Shown: positions 1 to 9,489, counted from the stretch's first letter. The stretch: DNA of 64,000 nucleotides from Tenacibaculum dicentrarchi (GCF_900239345.1 NZ_OESZ01000002.1:1-64000), one strand, 5' to 3'. A program made the numbers and translations. The notes: a model not told the origin generated them from the sequence alone.

Positions 1-3000
1 TTGCTGCGATATTAAAAGTAGCATCATCATTTGTACTTCCATCAGGATCAAATTTTAAGCCATCTGCTTGGGCTAATGTTAACACTTGGTTTAAGGTTAC
101 AGGTGTTATTCCATCGGCTAAAAATAAAGTTCCACCGCTTGGTAAACTCGTGATTTTATAATTTTCAACCGTTCCATCAGTATCGTTTCCTGTTGGATTT
201 ACAATATCTGTTGCTCCCGCATCACTTGAAATACTTGCTGATGTAATATCATCGGTTGTTGGTAAGACATTTACAGTTAATTTAGCGCTAGCTGTTTTAT
301 CTAAACACTTATTGTCAGCATGGGTAACTTTTAAATAATACTCTTTTCCAGTTAAACCTGTAGCATCACTAATATTTAAAATTGCTGTATTAGAATCTGT
401 ATATACATCTGTTGTTGTACTATTATCAATTAATACACCTGTAGTAGCAGGATCACCAATATACCATTGGTATTCTATGCCTAGATTTGCATTCCTCAGT
501 GTTCCGTATGTTGGTACTCCAGCAGCATAAGAAGTCGCCTCATCTGCTGTTGCAGATGTTAAGGTAAAGCTTGTTGCTTGCCCTTCGGTTACTGTTTTAT
601 CAACTAAAGCAGTAAAATCGGCAGTTAATTTTGTCGCTTTTATTTCGTTACCTGTTACGCCATTATAGCTGCTTGCTAGTATTGCTCCTGATGTTGTTAC
701 TTGCCCAGTTGCATTAAAACCGTCTCCATCTAAAATACCATCATTATTTGCATCTATTCCTCCAGATTCAAGAACGTCATTACAACCATCACCGTCAGAA
801 TCTAAATCTAAATAATTTGGTACTCCATCATTGTCAGTATCACAGTGATTAATTTTAACAATTACATTATCGACATATTCATCGGTAGATACACTAATGG
901 CTGCATTATTTAACCAAGGATAATTACTTGCTGCACCTAAATCTATTTCATTTGCTATAAAAGGAGCTCCTAAAATTCCTGAAGCATCATATTGATACCC
1001 CTTATTATCAGCATATAAATGCAAAATACCAGATCCGTTATCTTTAACATAATAAGTTGTAGATTGTCTAAACCAACCTTTTACCCTTGGAGGTGCTGTA
1101 AAATTAGGTAATGATAAATTAGGTTCTCTAATTAAAACACTTCCATGTCCATATAAAAATACACCATCTGGAGCTCCTGTATAATCTTCTTTCCAAATAG
1201 GGTCTTGATTAGGTGCACCAATAGCAATACCATATTCATTGCTTTCATTTGTTAAAGTTGAACCTGTAGCTTGTAACCCTAATGAAAAATCAGCTTCAAC
1301 AGTATGTTTATCTCCATTTAATAAATTTACTTTATTTAAAACGATAAATGAAGACATTTGCTCTTTATCAACTATTCCTCCTCCATTTGCATCAATTACG
1401 ATACTTGGATTACCATCAACTCCAGAAATAGATTTATATTCCCCTACATTTGTTGTACTCGTATTCCCTGGGTGTGAATTATAAGCTTCTTTTAGACCAT
1501 CAATACCTGATACCCCAACCAAACTTCCTTTTGGAATATCTGTTCCTACTACTCCAGCTTCAAATGTTTCATTTATGATTATTTCTTCTACTATAGAACC
1601 AGTACAATTAGCATCTTCTTCTGCATCTAAAATACCATCATTATCATTATCTAAATCCAACGAATTAGAAATACCATCACCATCAATATCTCCTTCTGAT
1701 ACTACTGTAATTAAGATATCAGCACTATCATTCTTTGAACCATTAATAATATAGTTTATTGTTGGCACAGTACCATAATAATTTGCTTCAGGTACGAATA
1801 CTAAATCTCCATTTACACTTAACGTTAATGTTCCTATTTTTGTTGCCGAAACTTCAATCTCTGTTGCTATTCCTAAATCTAAAGCAGTTGGAGTTCCATC
1901 TCCATTTGCATCTACAGTTGCGCTTACTACTGTTAACATTACGCTTTCTGAATCACTATCAACTCCATTTCCGTTATTTCCTGTGATAACATTTCCAGTG
2001 ATATCCCCGCCATTTTCATTTCCTGAAAAATTATCATTAGTTGCCGTGGTAGTACAAGTATTTACTTTTACCGTAACTTTATTGGTTAATTCAATATTAC
2101 ATGTTCCTTTTGTTGCATAAATATTATAAACAGTTGTTGCAGTTGGCGTCACCTTAAGCGTTAAGTCACTAGTTAACAACTGTGTAGCAGAAGCTCCTGT
2201 TACTTCACTATCATCACTTTCTAAACGCAATTGATAAGTTACTCCAACCTCTGCACTTGTTATTGTTATTGAAGCTTCTGAACCGCTACAAATGGTCGGG
2301 TTACTAACTATTAAACTATCATCAGGATTAACACAAATAACACAGGTAGATCCTTGTTTATCTTTATCATAAGGATTTGTAGTTAAATCAATAGGATCTT
2401 TTAAAATTCCAGAATCTACAGAAGTTTCTAAAGCATCATATAAACCATTTACTCCAACACCCATTGCAATTTCTGCTGGAGTTAAAGCTTTTAAACCTGC
2501 TTCTGTACCATCATCACAGCCGTCACCATCAGCATCTGTATTTAAACCTCTAGTACATATTGGGTCAATTGGAAATCTAACAACTTTAACAGCGTCTATA
2601 GTCACTACATCAGAACTATTCGTTCCCAGTTTTACATTAACAGAGGTTGATGTTGCTTTAAAAATGACCCTGTATACTTTCCAGTTAGGGTCTAATGGTT
2701 GACTAGTCTTTGAAACTGTACTTGGAAAATCGGTAATAGCATAAGCACCAAAATCTGGATCATCACTAGTTAAAACATCACCACCTGTTATATCAACATA
2801 AGTTGAAGGAGCATAGCTAGATATACTTCCTGCATCACTATACCTAGGTAAAAACCCCATTTCATAAGTAAACTCATAATTTTCTCCTATAGTTAAACCT
2901 GTTAAATTATTAGAAATAGCCTCATTATTTAATGAAAAAATAATAAAAGCTCCACCATCAGTAATCGACTGCTTTACTGTAGGATGATAATCATTAGCTT

Positions 3001-4099
3001 GTTGATTAGAAGAAACTATATATTGCCCTTGTGTCCAATCTACTGACTCATGAAATATCCAATCATCTTTTTGTCCTATATCAGGATTTGCTGTAGGCAT
3101 TTGATCTTCTAAATGTACTGTATAAAAACTACCATCATTAGCTTTTTCGATACCCCAGGTGCCATTAAAATCACCTGTAGTTACCGTATGATCATATTCA
3201 AAACTCCCACTAGAAGTTAAGTCTGTAGTACATTCAAATTTATCTAGAATACCATCATTATCATCATCAATATCAATATCATCAATAATTGAATCCCCAT
3301 CAAAATCACTAATTATTGTAAATTCAGTAGCATCACTATAACAAGGACTTCCGTTATCATCACCTTCAAAAACGGCATAATATTTACCTGATAAAACCTG
3401 TGATCCATTTGGTATTTCACTATCAACACTTGCTGGTAAAAAATAATACCATTTTACATTTTTTGTTCCTTTATTAGTTATCGTAGCATCAAAAGTGTTT
3501 AAATCAAATGTTGATTGACCTGTAATAGGTATCGTCGGATTCGTTGCAAACTGTGGTGGATTACCTCCCGCAGTACAAGGGTTACACTTAATTGTTTGTA
3601 TTTTGACTGCATCTAAATATATTCTCGTTGTATTAAAACCATCCCAGCCTTTTCCTACTAAACGAAGCCATTTATACCCTGCCGCTGTATCAATACCTAC
3701 TCCATTAGGTACTGTTATAGTAACTTCTCCCATAACATCTTCAGGAAAAATAGGTGTTACCACTTTTGTTGTGTTGAACACTGTATTAGAGTTTCCAAAC
3801 TCAATTGTTAACGGCTCATCATATTGAGAATAATAACCCCTAAAAGTAATAATAGCTCCTTCTGTAAACTCTTCTGCATATTCTAAAACTAAAGGTGTAT
3901 TTCCAGAGTAATAATAATTAGAATTATCAGGACTTCCTAAAACTTGTGTTGCACTGCTTATTGCAACGTAATTATCAATTGTTAATTCCCCATTTGGGCA
4001 ACCCTGCGCCAATACCAACGAGGGTATCAGAAATAAATAAGTGATTAAAAGCCCTGAGAGTAAAAGCTTATTTTTAATTAAGTAATAATTGACCTTCAT
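1..4099 (-). CDS. Large secreted multi-domain protein with Ca-binding aspartate repeats (C-terminus outside window)
   Basis: An uninterrupted minus-strand reading frame starts at the ATG at 4097-4099 and runs off the left edge, giving at least 1366 codons. Residues 1-31 are a clear signal peptide (lysines, then a long leucine/isoleucine core, ending near VLAQ). Four acidic stretches resemble thrombospondin type 3 or dockerin-like calcium loops (pattern DxDxDGxxD), near residues 267-287, 516-535, 800-825 and 1084-1128. Between them lie Ig-like or lectin-like beta domains and paired cysteines. By family knowledge such proteins are surface adhesins of Flavobacteriaceae, often exported by the type IX system, whose sorting domain would sit at the missing C-terminus. 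The short frames on the opposite strand are shadows. The exact function is unknown. I am sure of the frame and of secretion, less sure of an adhesin role. Confidence 0.82.
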   Translation of the reverse strand, partial: MKVNYYLIKNKLLLSGLLITYLFLIPSLVLAQGCPNGELTIDNYVAISSATQVLGSPDNSNYYYSGNTPLVLEYAEEFTEGAIITFRGYYSQYDEPLTIEFGNSNTVFNTTKVVTPIFPEDVMGEVTITVPNGVGIDTAAGYKWLRLVGKGWDGFNTTRIYLDAVKIQTIKCNPCTAGGNPPQFATNPTIPITGQSTFDLNTFDATITNKGTKNVKWYYFLPASVDSEIPNGSQVLSGKYYAVFEGDDNGSPCYSDATEFTIISDFDGDSIIDDIDIDDDNDGILDKFECTTDLTSSGSFEYDHTVTTGDFNGTWGIEKANDGSFYTVHLEDQMPTANPDIGQKDDWIFHESVDWTQGQYIVSSNQQANDYHPTVKQSITDGGAFIIFSLNNEAISNNLTGLTIGENYEFTYEMGFLPRYSDAGSISSYAPSTYVDITGGDVLTSDDPDFGAYAITDFPSTVSKTSQPLDPNWKVYRVIFKATSTSVNVKLGTNSSDVVTIDAVKVVRFPIDPICTRGLNTDADGDGCDDGTEAGLKALTPAEIAMGVGVNGLYDALETSVDSGILKDPIDLTTNPYDKDKQGSTCVICVNPDDSLIVSNPTICSGSEASITITSAEVGVTYQLRLESDDSEVTGASATQLLTSDLTLKVTPTATTVYNIYATKGTCNIELTNKVTVKVNTCTTTATNDNFSGNENGGDITGNVITGNNGNGVDSDSESVMLTVVSATVDANGDGTPTALDLGIATEIEVSATKIGTLTLSVNGDLVFVPEANYYGTVPTINYIINGSKNDSADILITVVSEGDIDGDGISNSLDLDNDNDGILDAEEDANCTGSIVEEIIINETFEAGVVGTDIPKGSLVGVSGIDGLKEAYNSHPGNTSTTNVGEYKSISGVDGNPSIVIDANGGGIVDKEQMSSFIVLNKVNLLNGDKHTVEADFSLGLQATGSTLTNESNEYGIAIGAPNQDPIWKEDYTGAPDGVFLYGHGSVLIREPNLSLPNFTAPPRVKGWFRQSTTYYVKDNGSGILHLYADNKGYQYDASGILGAPFIANEIDLGAASNYPWLNNAAISVSTDEYVDNVIVKINHCDTDNDGVPNYLDLDSDGDGCNDVLESGGIDANNDGILDGDGFNATGQVTTSGAILASSYNGVTGNEIKATKLTADFTALVDKTVTEGQATSFTLTSATADEATSYAAGVPTYGTLRNANLGIEYQWYIGDPATTGVLIDNSTTTDVYTDSNTAILNISDATGLTGKEYYLKVTHADNKCLDKTASAKLTVNVLPTTDDITSASISSDAGATDIVNPTGNDTDGTVENYKITSLPSGGTLFLADGITPVTLNQVLTLAQADGLKFDPDGSTNDDATFNIAA

Positions 4100-4151
4100 A
4101 ATAATTTAATTTTTTAAAGCATTAATGTAAAAAACACACTTGAAACTACAT

Positions 4152-4182
4152 GTATATGTTTTTCTCTTAGAAAAACATATAC
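4152..4182 (-). promoter_or_regulatory. Perfect 14-bp hairpin in the leader of the large secreted protein gene
   Basis: GTATATGTTTTTCT at 4152-4165 pairs perfectly with AGAAAAACATATAC at 4169-4182 around a 3-nt loop. It lies 53 bp upstream of the ATG at 4099, between that start and a -7-like box at 4263-4270, so it would be in the 5' untranslated RNA. No T-run follows it on the minus strand, so it is not an ordinary terminator. A role in mRNA stability or regulation is inference. Confidence 0.55.
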
Positions 4183-4262
4183 TAACTTGATTTATTTACT
4201 TAAATACATACTACTTGAAGGGGGAGGAAATAATATGAACGCAAACAAATATTACGCCTATG

Positions 4263-4270
4263 CAAAATTA
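4263..4270 (-). promoter_or_regulatory. Putative -7 box (TAATTTTG) of the large secreted protein gene
   Basis: On the minus strand this reads TAATTTTG followed by CA, matching the Bacteroidota -7 consensus TAnnTTTG. It would place transcription start near 4256 and give a leader of about 155 nt containing the 14-bp hairpin. I see no good -33 TTG, so confidence is limited. Confidence 0.4.
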
Positions 4271-4474
4271 ATGTTTTTTTTGTAAAAAAAGGATTTTAAC
4301 AAACATAAAGTACTGTAATAAAGAATAAAACATATTAAAAACATTTACTAATTAAATATTAAATTGTTTAAATTCTTACATAAATAAACATTAACCTGTA
4401 GACACGTTATTTCTAAAAAAGTCACATAGCTAGTAAAAAATGCCATTTTTTTATCCTAATACCTCAAACTAAGT

Positions 4475-4502
4475 ATTCATCAAGTATTTTACTCGATGAA
4501 TT
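4475..4502. repeat. Imperfect inverted repeat in AT-rich gap
   Basis: ATTCATCAAGT and ACTCGATGAAT form an 11-bp arm pair with one mismatch around a short loop. It lies in the AT-rich gene-free stretch from 4100 to the tRNA-Gly promoter. No T-run or nearby start codon suggests a function. Apart from this, the 4152 hairpin and the promoter boxes I see nothing else in that gap. Confidence 0.35.
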
Positions 4503-4639
4503 ACTTTACTTGATTCAGAGTAAAAGTGATAAAATAATTTTAAAAATTTGTTCTATAATTTTTTTAAAAACTTACCACCCTCATTTTATGAATATTACAT
4601 TTAAATATGAAAAAAAACAAAAAAAATATAGACAAATAT

Positions 4640-4670
4640 TTTGTAGCTTCTATAAACTGTTATATATTTG
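4640..4670 (+). promoter_or_regulatory. Promoter of the tRNA-Gly cluster
   Basis: TTTG at 4640-4643 is followed after exactly 19 bp by TATATTTG at 4663-4670 and then CA. This is a full match to the Bacteroidota housekeeping promoter (-33 TTTG, -7 TAnnTTTG). It sits about 75 bp upstream of the first tRNA and matches the tRNA-Thr and tRNA-Pro promoters in this window in architecture. Confidence 0.8.
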
Positions 4671-4745
4671 CAACCGCTTAGAGATATATTTTTTTTCAAA
4701 AAAATAATTCAAAGCTTGCAAGAAATTGCAATTAACTTTACCAAT

Positions 4746-4818
4746 GCGAAAGTAGCTCAGTTGGTAGAGCGTCAGCCTTCCAAGCTGAATGTCGCCAGTT
4801 CGAACCTGGTCTTTCGCT
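4746..4818 (+). tRNA. tRNA-Gly (anticodon UCC), copy 1
   Basis: A 73-nt cloverleaf: acceptor GCGAAAG/CTTTCGC, D stem GCTC/GAGC, anticodon stem TCAGC/GCTGA with loop CTTCCAA (anticodon UCC), T stem GCCAG/CTGGT around TTCGAAC, discriminator T. CCA is not encoded. It is the first of three identical copies on a 116-bp unit. Confidence 0.96.
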
Positions 4819-4861
4819 CATAGTCTTTAGAAGATAGACTTTAAAATCTTTATTTACCAAT

Positions 4862-4934
4862 GCGAAAGTAGCTCAGTTGGTAGAGCGTCAGCCTTCCAAG
4901 CTGAATGTCGCCAGTTCGAACCTGGTCTTTCGCT
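4862..4934 (+). tRNA. tRNA-Gly (anticodon UCC), copy 2
   Basis: Base-for-base identical to copy 1. The 43-nt spacers on its two sides differ from each other at only about three positions. Each spacer holds a small AGTCT/AGACT hairpin that may mark the processing point between the tRNAs (inference). Confidence 0.96.
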
Positions 4935-4977
4935 CATAGTCTTTAAAGGATAGACTCTAAAATCTTTATTTACCAAT

Positions 4978-5050
4978 GCGAAAGTAGCTCAGTTGGTAGA
5001 GCGTCAGCCTTCCAAGCTGAATGTCGCCAGTTCGAACCTGGTCTTTCGCT
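4978..5050 (+). tRNA. tRNA-Gly (anticodon UCC), copy 3
   Basis: Identical to copies 1 and 2 and last of the array. It is followed immediately by a strong intrinsic terminator, so the three genes form one transcript from the promoter at 4640-4670. Confidence 0.96.
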
Positions 5051-5052
5051 CA

Positions 5053-5085
5053 AAAGCCGAAACATCTGTTTCGGCTTTTTTTATG
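5053..5085 (+). terminator. Intrinsic terminator of the tRNA-Gly cluster
   Basis: AAGCCGAAAC and GTTTCGGCTT form a 10-bp stem with a 4-nt loop, followed by a run of seven T. Confidence 0.9.
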
Positions 5086-5218
5086 CTTTTAGTTAGATTC
5101 AGATTTTGTTCTTGTAAACTTCTAATTTTTTTTTAAAAAATCACCTTTTATAGAAAATCTAATCTGTTAAACTAAACCCTCATTAATCACATTTTTTAGC
5201 TTTTTTTAATAATTTTAA

Positions 5219-5272
5219 TCATTCGAGTGTTCTCGATATATTTTTTAAAAGAAAAATCACTCGAAATGACAG
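5219..5272. repeat. Family C palindromic intergenic repeat, copy C1
   Basis: TCATTCGAGTG and CACTCGAAATGA flank a TTCTCGATA core and can form a hairpin with one bulge. The words TTCTCGATA and CACTCGAA recur at 49.1-49.3 kb. It lies in the 380-bp gene-free stretch between the tRNA-Gly terminator and the rhomboid gene. Confidence 0.55.
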
Positions 5273-5350
5273 CGTAATTTTATTCTATTTTGGTTTTTAG
5301 GCAAGAGTTCTAAATGTTGTTTGAAGTTCTATTTTTACTTTTTAACACAA

Positions 5351-5445
5351 ATGCCTAGCCCCGATTGTAGCAATTGTTTGAGCTCTTTTTTTGATTTTTC
5401 TTCAAAAAAAAGCGAGTGCGGAAAGCGGGAAACTGCTTCAAAAAA
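5351..5445 (+). repeat. Family A dispersed intergenic repeat, copy A1
   Basis: About 90 bp starting ATGCCTAGCCCCGATTG, then TTTGAGCTC, a T-rich/A-rich hairpin, GCGAGTGCGGAAAGCGGGA and TGCTTCAA. Four more copies occur in the window (16.8, 41.1, 49.0 and 51.5 kb). CCCG at the 5' side can pair with the CGGG near the 3' side, and TTGTAGCA with TGCTTCAA (one mismatch in this copy). The copy lies between convergent transcripts. Confidence 0.8.
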
Positions 5446-5463
5446 GACACACCTGTAATAAAA

Positions 5464-6108
5464 TTATTTAACCTTTAGTTTATCTCCAAATAAAAACAAA
5501 CCAACAATAATTGCACCGACAATTCCAATCATTAAAGGATTATTTGAAATAACAGTCGGTTTTAACAATAAAGTAAGTAAATAACCACCAATAGCACCGC
5601 CTAAATGCGCCGAATGACCAACATTATCTGCCTGGTTTTTCATGCCGTAAATTGAATACAATAAATACCCAATTCCGAAAACATAGCCCGGTAAAGGAAG
5701 TGGAATAGGAAACATTATTAGAGTCATATCAGGATACAAGATAATTGCCGAAAAAACAATTCCCGACACTGCACCAGATGCCCCTACAGCACTATAATAA
5801 TAGTCGTTTTTATGTTGATATAACGAATATAAGCTTCCCGCAAACAAACTTCCAAAATAAATAAACAAGAAATAAGGCGTTGAAAAATTACCCAAAACTG
5901 TTTTTCCAAAAAGATATAAAGCGTACATATTAAACCCTAAGTGCATCCAGTCGGCATGTAAAAAACCCGAGGTTAACATTCTGATTTTATCTCCATTTAC
6001 AATTTGTTGAATTTGAAATTTATAGCGATTAAAAAAAGTAATATCGTTAAATCCTTTATAGGAAACCAACACGTTTGCCGCTATTAATAGTAAGATAATT
6101 TGACTCAT
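5464..6108 (-). CDS. Rhomboid family intramembrane serine protease
   Basis: A 214-residue membrane protein that should cut transmembrane helices of other membrane proteins. The catalytic serine is in GASG (S111), the catalytic histidine in the AHLGG motif (H168, after a GHS at 164-166), and the oxyanion-supporting HxxxN pair is H56/N60. About six hydrophobic segments cover residues 1-15, 52-70, 78-95, 106-126, 138-155 and 165-210. The length fits the short bacterial six-helix GlpG core without a cytosolic domain. It is monocistronic and divergent from the acyltransferase gene at 6201. The substrate cannot be read from the sequence. Confidence 0.93.
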   Translation of the reverse strand: MSQIILLLIAANVLVSYKGFNDITFFNRYKFQIQQIVNGDKIRMLTSGFLHADWMHLGFNMYALYLFGKTVLGNFSTPYFLFIYFGSLFAGSLYSLYQHKNDYYYSAVGASGAVSGIVFSAIILYPDMTLIMFPIPLPLPGYVFGIGYLLYSIYGMKNQADNVGHSAHLGGAIGGYLLTLLLKPTVISNNPLMIGIVGAIIVGLFLFGDKLKVK

Positions 6109-6200
6109 ATTTTTCGTTTAGAACCACAAAAATAATCAAAAGTTTATAAAGTAAATGATTGATAATTAAATACGATATTTGCATTTTTAAAATTTAATCT

Positions 6201-7103
6201 ATGAAGTTTTTAAGTTTCGCACTTGTATATCCTTTTATTTGGATATTTTCAAGATTACCAATGCGTATTTTGTATGTTTTTTCTGATTTCTTTTTCGTGA
6301 TATTATACTATATTATAGGATATCGAAAAAAAATAGTTGAAACCAATATAAAAACTGCTTTTCCCAATAAAAATGAAGCAGAAATCACCCAATTAACAAA
6401 AAAGTTTATCAGTCATTTTGTTGATATTATTTTTGAGAGTATTAAGTCGTTTTCTATTAGTAAAAAAGAAATAAACAAACGCTACAAATACCTAAATGCC
6501 GATTTAATAAACAAATATGCCAAACAAGGGCGAAGTATTGTTTTAACAGGTGCGCATCAGGCAAATTGGGAATGGGCTTTTGCATTGCCACAATACTTAA
6601 ATATTAGTTGTTATGGCGCATACACCAAACTGCAAAACCCTTATTTTGAAAAGGTAATTAAAAACTCAAGAACCAAATACGGTTTTGATGGTGTGCCAAC
6701 AAGATTATTTAATAAAAAAATTAATGAAAGACAGGCAAAAGGTATTCAAAGTTTATACATTTTATTAAGTGACCAATCCCCTCAATTAGCAAGAGCTAGG
6801 TATTGGGCTACTTTTTTAAATAAAAAAATCCCTGTACATACCGGAGCTGAAGTTTTAGCTAAAAAATATAATTTAGTTGTTATTAATATGAATGTTACTA
6901 AAATTAAAAGAGGGTATTTTGAAACATCTTTCGAATTAATTACAGACACACCAACTGATTTTGAAAATTATCAGATTACCGATAAATTTTTAGCATTGAC
7001 AGAAAAAAATATCAAAGCACAGCCCGATTTTTATTTATGGTCGCACAAACGCTTTAAGCATAAAGATAAATATGATGAATGGTTAGAAATTAAAAAAAAA
7101 TAA
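6201..7103 (+). CDS. LpxL/HtrB-type lysophospholipid acyltransferase family protein
   Basis: A 300-residue protein with an N-terminal membrane anchor (about residues 5-40) and the acyltransferase HX4E catalytic motif at H119-E124 (HQANWE), followed by a typical DQSPQ segment. In Proteobacteria this family (LpxL/LpxM) transfers secondary acyl chains to lipid A at the inner membrane. In Bacteroidota homologues may also act on other amino-lipids, so the exact acceptor is open. It is divergent from the rhomboid gene and ends at an intrinsic terminator at 7124. Length is normal for the family. Confidence 0.88.
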   Translation: MKFLSFALVYPFIWIFSRLPMRILYVFSDFFFVILYYIIGYRKKIVETNIKTAFPNKNEAEITQLTKKFISHFVDIIFESIKSFSISKKEINKRYKYLNADLINKYAKQGRSIVLTGAHQANWEWAFALPQYLNISCYGAYTKLQNPYFEKVIKNSRTKYGFDGVPTRLFNKKINERQAKGIQSLYILLSDQSPQLARARYWATFLNKKIPVHTGAEVLAKKYNLVVINMNVTKIKRGYFETSFELITDTPTDFENYQITDKFLALTEKNIKAQPDFYLWSHKRFKHKDKYDEWLEIKKK

Positions 7104-7123
7104 GTTTTTAATACAATATAAAG

Positions 7124-7152
7124 ACAAGGTTTAAAAAGCCTTGTTTTTTTAT
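7124..7152 (+). terminator. Intrinsic terminator after the acyltransferase gene
   Basis: ACAAGG at 7124-7129 pairs with CCTTGT at 7139-7144, followed by a T-run. Confidence 0.75.
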
Positions 7153-7164
7153 ATCTAAATTTTA

Positions 7165-7199
7165 CGCACAAAAAAATCCTTCTTAAAAAAGAAGGATTT
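7165..7199 (-). terminator. Intrinsic terminator of tRNA-His
   Basis: AAATCCTTCTT (7174-7184) and AAGAAGGATTT (7189-7199) form a perfect 11-bp stem with a 4-nt loop. On the minus strand it is followed by a T-run and lies just 3' of the tRNA-His gene. Confidence 0.85.
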
Positions 7200-7207
7200 A
7201 ATTTTTG

Positions 7208-7282
7208 GGTGGAAGACGGGATTCGAACCCGCGACCCTCGGTACCACAAACCGATACTCTAACCAACTGAGCTACAACCACC
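7208..7282 (-). tRNA. tRNA-His (anticodon GUG)
   Basis: On the minus strand the gene begins GGTGGTTGTAGCTC. The first G (7282) is the extra G-1 of tRNA-His and pairs with discriminator C73 (7208). The anticodon stem is TCGGT/ACCGA with anticodon GTG, and the T arm is GCGGG TTCGAAT CCCGT. Bases 5-6 and 67-68 of the acceptor stem are all U, giving two U-U mismatches, which is unusual. CCA is not encoded. Confidence 0.94.
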
Positions 7283-7347
7283 ATTTAATTGCGAGTGCAA
7301 ATATATAACTCTTTTACTGTTCTACCAAACTTTTTTTAAAGTTTTTT

Positions 7348-8064
7348 TTAAATTAATTCACTTATTTTTCTCACTGCTACGTAACGCTCTGAGGTAAAGC
7401 CTTCTGCAAAATCAACATTAATTAACCTTCCTAAATCTTTTGCTCTATAATTTATACTATCGGTAAAATTTTTACTAGTAATAGGTGTTTCAGGCTCCTT
7501 ACTGTTCGGATCAAAAAATTGAGAAGCGTATGCTAAGACCGATTTTTCCTTTTTATCCATAAAACCTGTTACATCAACTACAACATCTGGGTCAATATTT
7601 TTCCACTGTATATAATGATAAACTAATTTTGGTCGCCACTTTTCTTGAACCTCGCCATTTAATATTGTTTCAATCTTTAATAATCCGCTTAAAAAACAAG
7701 CGTTCGATACTAAATCGCTTCCTTTTGGATGATCAATATGACGGTCATCAACAGCATTGCATAAAACAATATCGGGTTGGTATTTTCGAAGCATTTTTAT
7801 AACGGCTAATTGATGTTCTTTATCATTTTTAAAAAATCCATCGGCAAAACCTAAATTTTCACGTACTGAAACCCCCAAAATAGCAGCGGCATTTTCGGCT
7901 TCTATATCACGTAACTCCGCAGAACCACGTGTTCCTAGCTCTCCCCTAGTTAAATCTACAATACCTACTTTTTTACCCGAAGCGATTTCTTTGGCAATAG
8001 TAGCCCCACAACCTAACTCTACATCATCTGGATGTGCTCCAAAAGCTAATATATCTAATTTCAT
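7348..8064 (-). CDS. bshB1: Bacillithiol biosynthesis deacetylase BshB1
   Basis: A 238-residue PIG-L/LmbE-type zinc deacetylase. It should remove the acetyl group from GlcNAc-malate, the second step of making bacillithiol, the thiol redox buffer of many Bacteroidota. The zinc site is visible as AHPDD (H11, D13, D14) and HIDH (H109 to H112). The LTRGELGTRGS segment is typical of BshB1 rather than of other LmbE proteins. It is a cytosolic protein without a signal peptide, flanked by tRNA-His and divergent from the DUF2520 gene. The partners bshA and bshC are not in this window. Confidence 0.93.
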   Translation of the reverse strand: MKLDILAFGAHPDDVELGCGATIAKEIASGKKVGIVDLTRGELGTRGSAELRDIEAENAAAILGVSVRENLGFADGFFKNDKEHQLAVIKMLRKYQPDIVLCNAVDDRHIDHPKGSDLVSNACFLSGLLKIETILNGEVQEKWRPKLVYHYIQWKNIDPDVVVDVTGFMDKKEKSVLAYASQFFDPNSKEPETPITSKNFTDSINYRAKDLGRLINVDFAEGFTSERYVAVRKISELI

Positions 8065-8201
8065 CTTCTTTATTTTAATATTTATTTTGATAGGCTAATT
8101 TACAAAATCGGCAGTAATGAGTTATAGATTGTCGTTATTTTATAATTCGCTTTTTTAAAATAGCCAAATCACTATCATATAAATTCAATATCTTCGTGCC
8201 C

Positions 8202-8951
8202 ATGATTAGAATTGTCATTATCGGAGGTGGAAATGTTGCCCTGCATTTAGCCAATGCTTTTTGTAAAACAAAGGAAATTTCTTTGGTGCAAATGTATGCT
8301 AGGAATATTCAGCAAATCAGCCATTTAAAAAAACAAGTTGCTATTACTGATAACTTAAATTTATTAGCAGCTGCTGACCTTTATATTATAGCGGTTTCTG
8401 ATGATGCTATTTCAGCGGTTTCATCAAAAATAAACAAGAAAAATAGCTTAATTGTTCATACCTCAGGAAGTGTTTCTTTAAATTCGTTACAAAATAACGG
8501 GAGAAAAGGTGTTTTTTATTTATTGCAAAGTTTTTCTAAGGATAAAAAAATTAATTTTGATGAAATACCATTTTGCTTAGAGGCGCAAAATAACGATGAT
8601 TTTAAGCTCTTAGAAAGTGTAGCAAAATCGATTGGAAAAAAAATATATCCGATTAGCTCTCAGCAGCGAAAAACCTTGCACGTAGCCGCTGTTTTTGTAA
8701 ATAATTTTACCAATCATTTGTATAAAATTGGCGATGATATTTGTAAAGAACACCGTGTTCCTTTTGAAATTTTACATCCTTTAATTGAAGAAACAGCTAA
8801 AAAAATTCAAGAATTATCGCCTACAGAAGCCCAAACAGGCCCTGCTAAAAGAAACGATAAAAAAACCATTCAAAATCATTTAGAACTACTCGATAAAGAA
8901 CAACAAGAAATTTATCAACTTATTACAAAACAAATCCAAAAAACAACATAA
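8202..8951 (+). CDS. Rossmann-fold oxidoreductase-like protein with DUF2520 domain
   Basis: About 249 residues. The start is taken at the ATG at 8202 rather than the GTG two codons earlier, because MIRIVIIGGGNVA then begins directly with the first beta strand. GGGNVA is the dinucleotide-binding loop of an N-terminal F420/NADP-oxidoreductase-like Rossmann domain. The C-terminal half (about residues 130-245) is the all-helical DUF2520 domain with a conserved QTGPAKRND segment. The biochemical reaction is not known. It sits 10 bp upstream of the KdsC-like gene, a pairing I recognise as common in flavobacteria, so they are probably cotranscribed. Confidence 0.85.
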   Translation: MIRIVIIGGGNVALHLANAFCKTKEISLVQMYARNIQQISHLKKQVAITDNLNLLAAADLYIIAVSDDAISAVSSKINKKNSLIVHTSGSVSLNSLQNNGRKGVFYLLQSFSKDKKINFDEIPFCLEAQNNDDFKLLESVAKSIGKKIYPISSQQRKTLHVAAVFVNNFTNHLYKIGDDICKEHRVPFEILHPLIEETAKKIQELSPTEAQTGPAKRNDKKTIQNHLELLDKEQQEIYQLITKQIQKTT

Positions 8952-8961
8952 ATCCAACGAA

Positions 8962-9489
8962 ATGGAAAAAAGTTATAAAGAAATATTGCCACAAATAAAT
9001 ACGTTTATTTTTGATGTAGACGGTGTACTAACCAACGGAATTGTAACGGTTTTTCCGAATGGTGAATTAGTGCGTCAAATGAATATTAAAGATGGATACG
9101 CCCTGAAAGCCGCAGTAAAAGCAGGTTTTAGAGTGTGTATTATTTCTGGTGGTAAAAATGAAGGCGTGCGTACTCGTTTAGCGAATTTAGGAATTGAAGA
9201 TATTTATTTAGGTGCTCACGATAAAATTAAGCAGTTTAATGAAATTATCAGCAAGTACAATTTAAACCCTGAAAATGTGTTATATATGGGTGATGATATT
9301 CCTGATTATCCGGTGATGAAATTAGTAGGTATGCCTTGTTGCCCAAATGATGCTGTTAGAGAAATTCAGCAAGTATCTAAATATATTTCTGATAAAAATG
9401 GTGGCGAAGGTTGTGCCCGCGATGTTTTAGAACAGGTATTAAGAGTGCAAGGAAAATGGGCTGAAAATTTTGATGCTCAGTACGATTAA
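8962..9489 (+). CDS. kdsC: KdsC-like HAD-IIIA phosphatase (KDO-8-phosphate phosphatase family)
   Basis: A 175-residue HAD phosphatase of the small cap-less C0 type. The nucleophile motif is FDVDGVLTNG (D18 and D20), followed by the glycine-rich IKDGYALK and IISGG motif II, and GDDIPDYPVM as motif IV. This pattern is that of KdsC, which dephosphorylates KDO-8-phosphate for lipopolysaccharide core assembly. Close relatives act on other sugar acids, so the substrate is inferred. It follows the DUF2520 gene after 10 bp. Confidence 0.85.
   Translation: MEKSYKEILPQINTFIFDVDGVLTNGIVTVFPNGELVRQMNIKDGYALKAAVKAGFRVCIISGGKNEGVRTRLANLGIEDIYLGAHDKIKQFNEIISKYNLNPENVLYMGDDIPDYPVMKLVGMPCCPNDAVREIQQVSKYISDKNGGEGCARDVLEQVLRVQGKWAENFDAQYD

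Noticed and set aside
1239-3827. Short plus-strand open frames opposite the large secreted protein gene
   Set aside because: They lie antisense to an uninterrupted minus-strand frame of 1366 codons with a signal peptide and coherent calcium-loop motifs.
4510-4707. 65-codon open frame upstream of the tRNA-Gly genes
   Set aside because: It contains the full -33/-7 promoter of the tRNA cluster, has low-complexity lysine/isoleucine composition, and lies in AT-rich non-coding DNA where chance frames are common.
4746-5050. Integrative element attachment at the tRNA-Gly array
   Set aside because: The repeats are complete tRNA genes with identical spacers and no integrase is nearby, so simple tandem duplication explains them.
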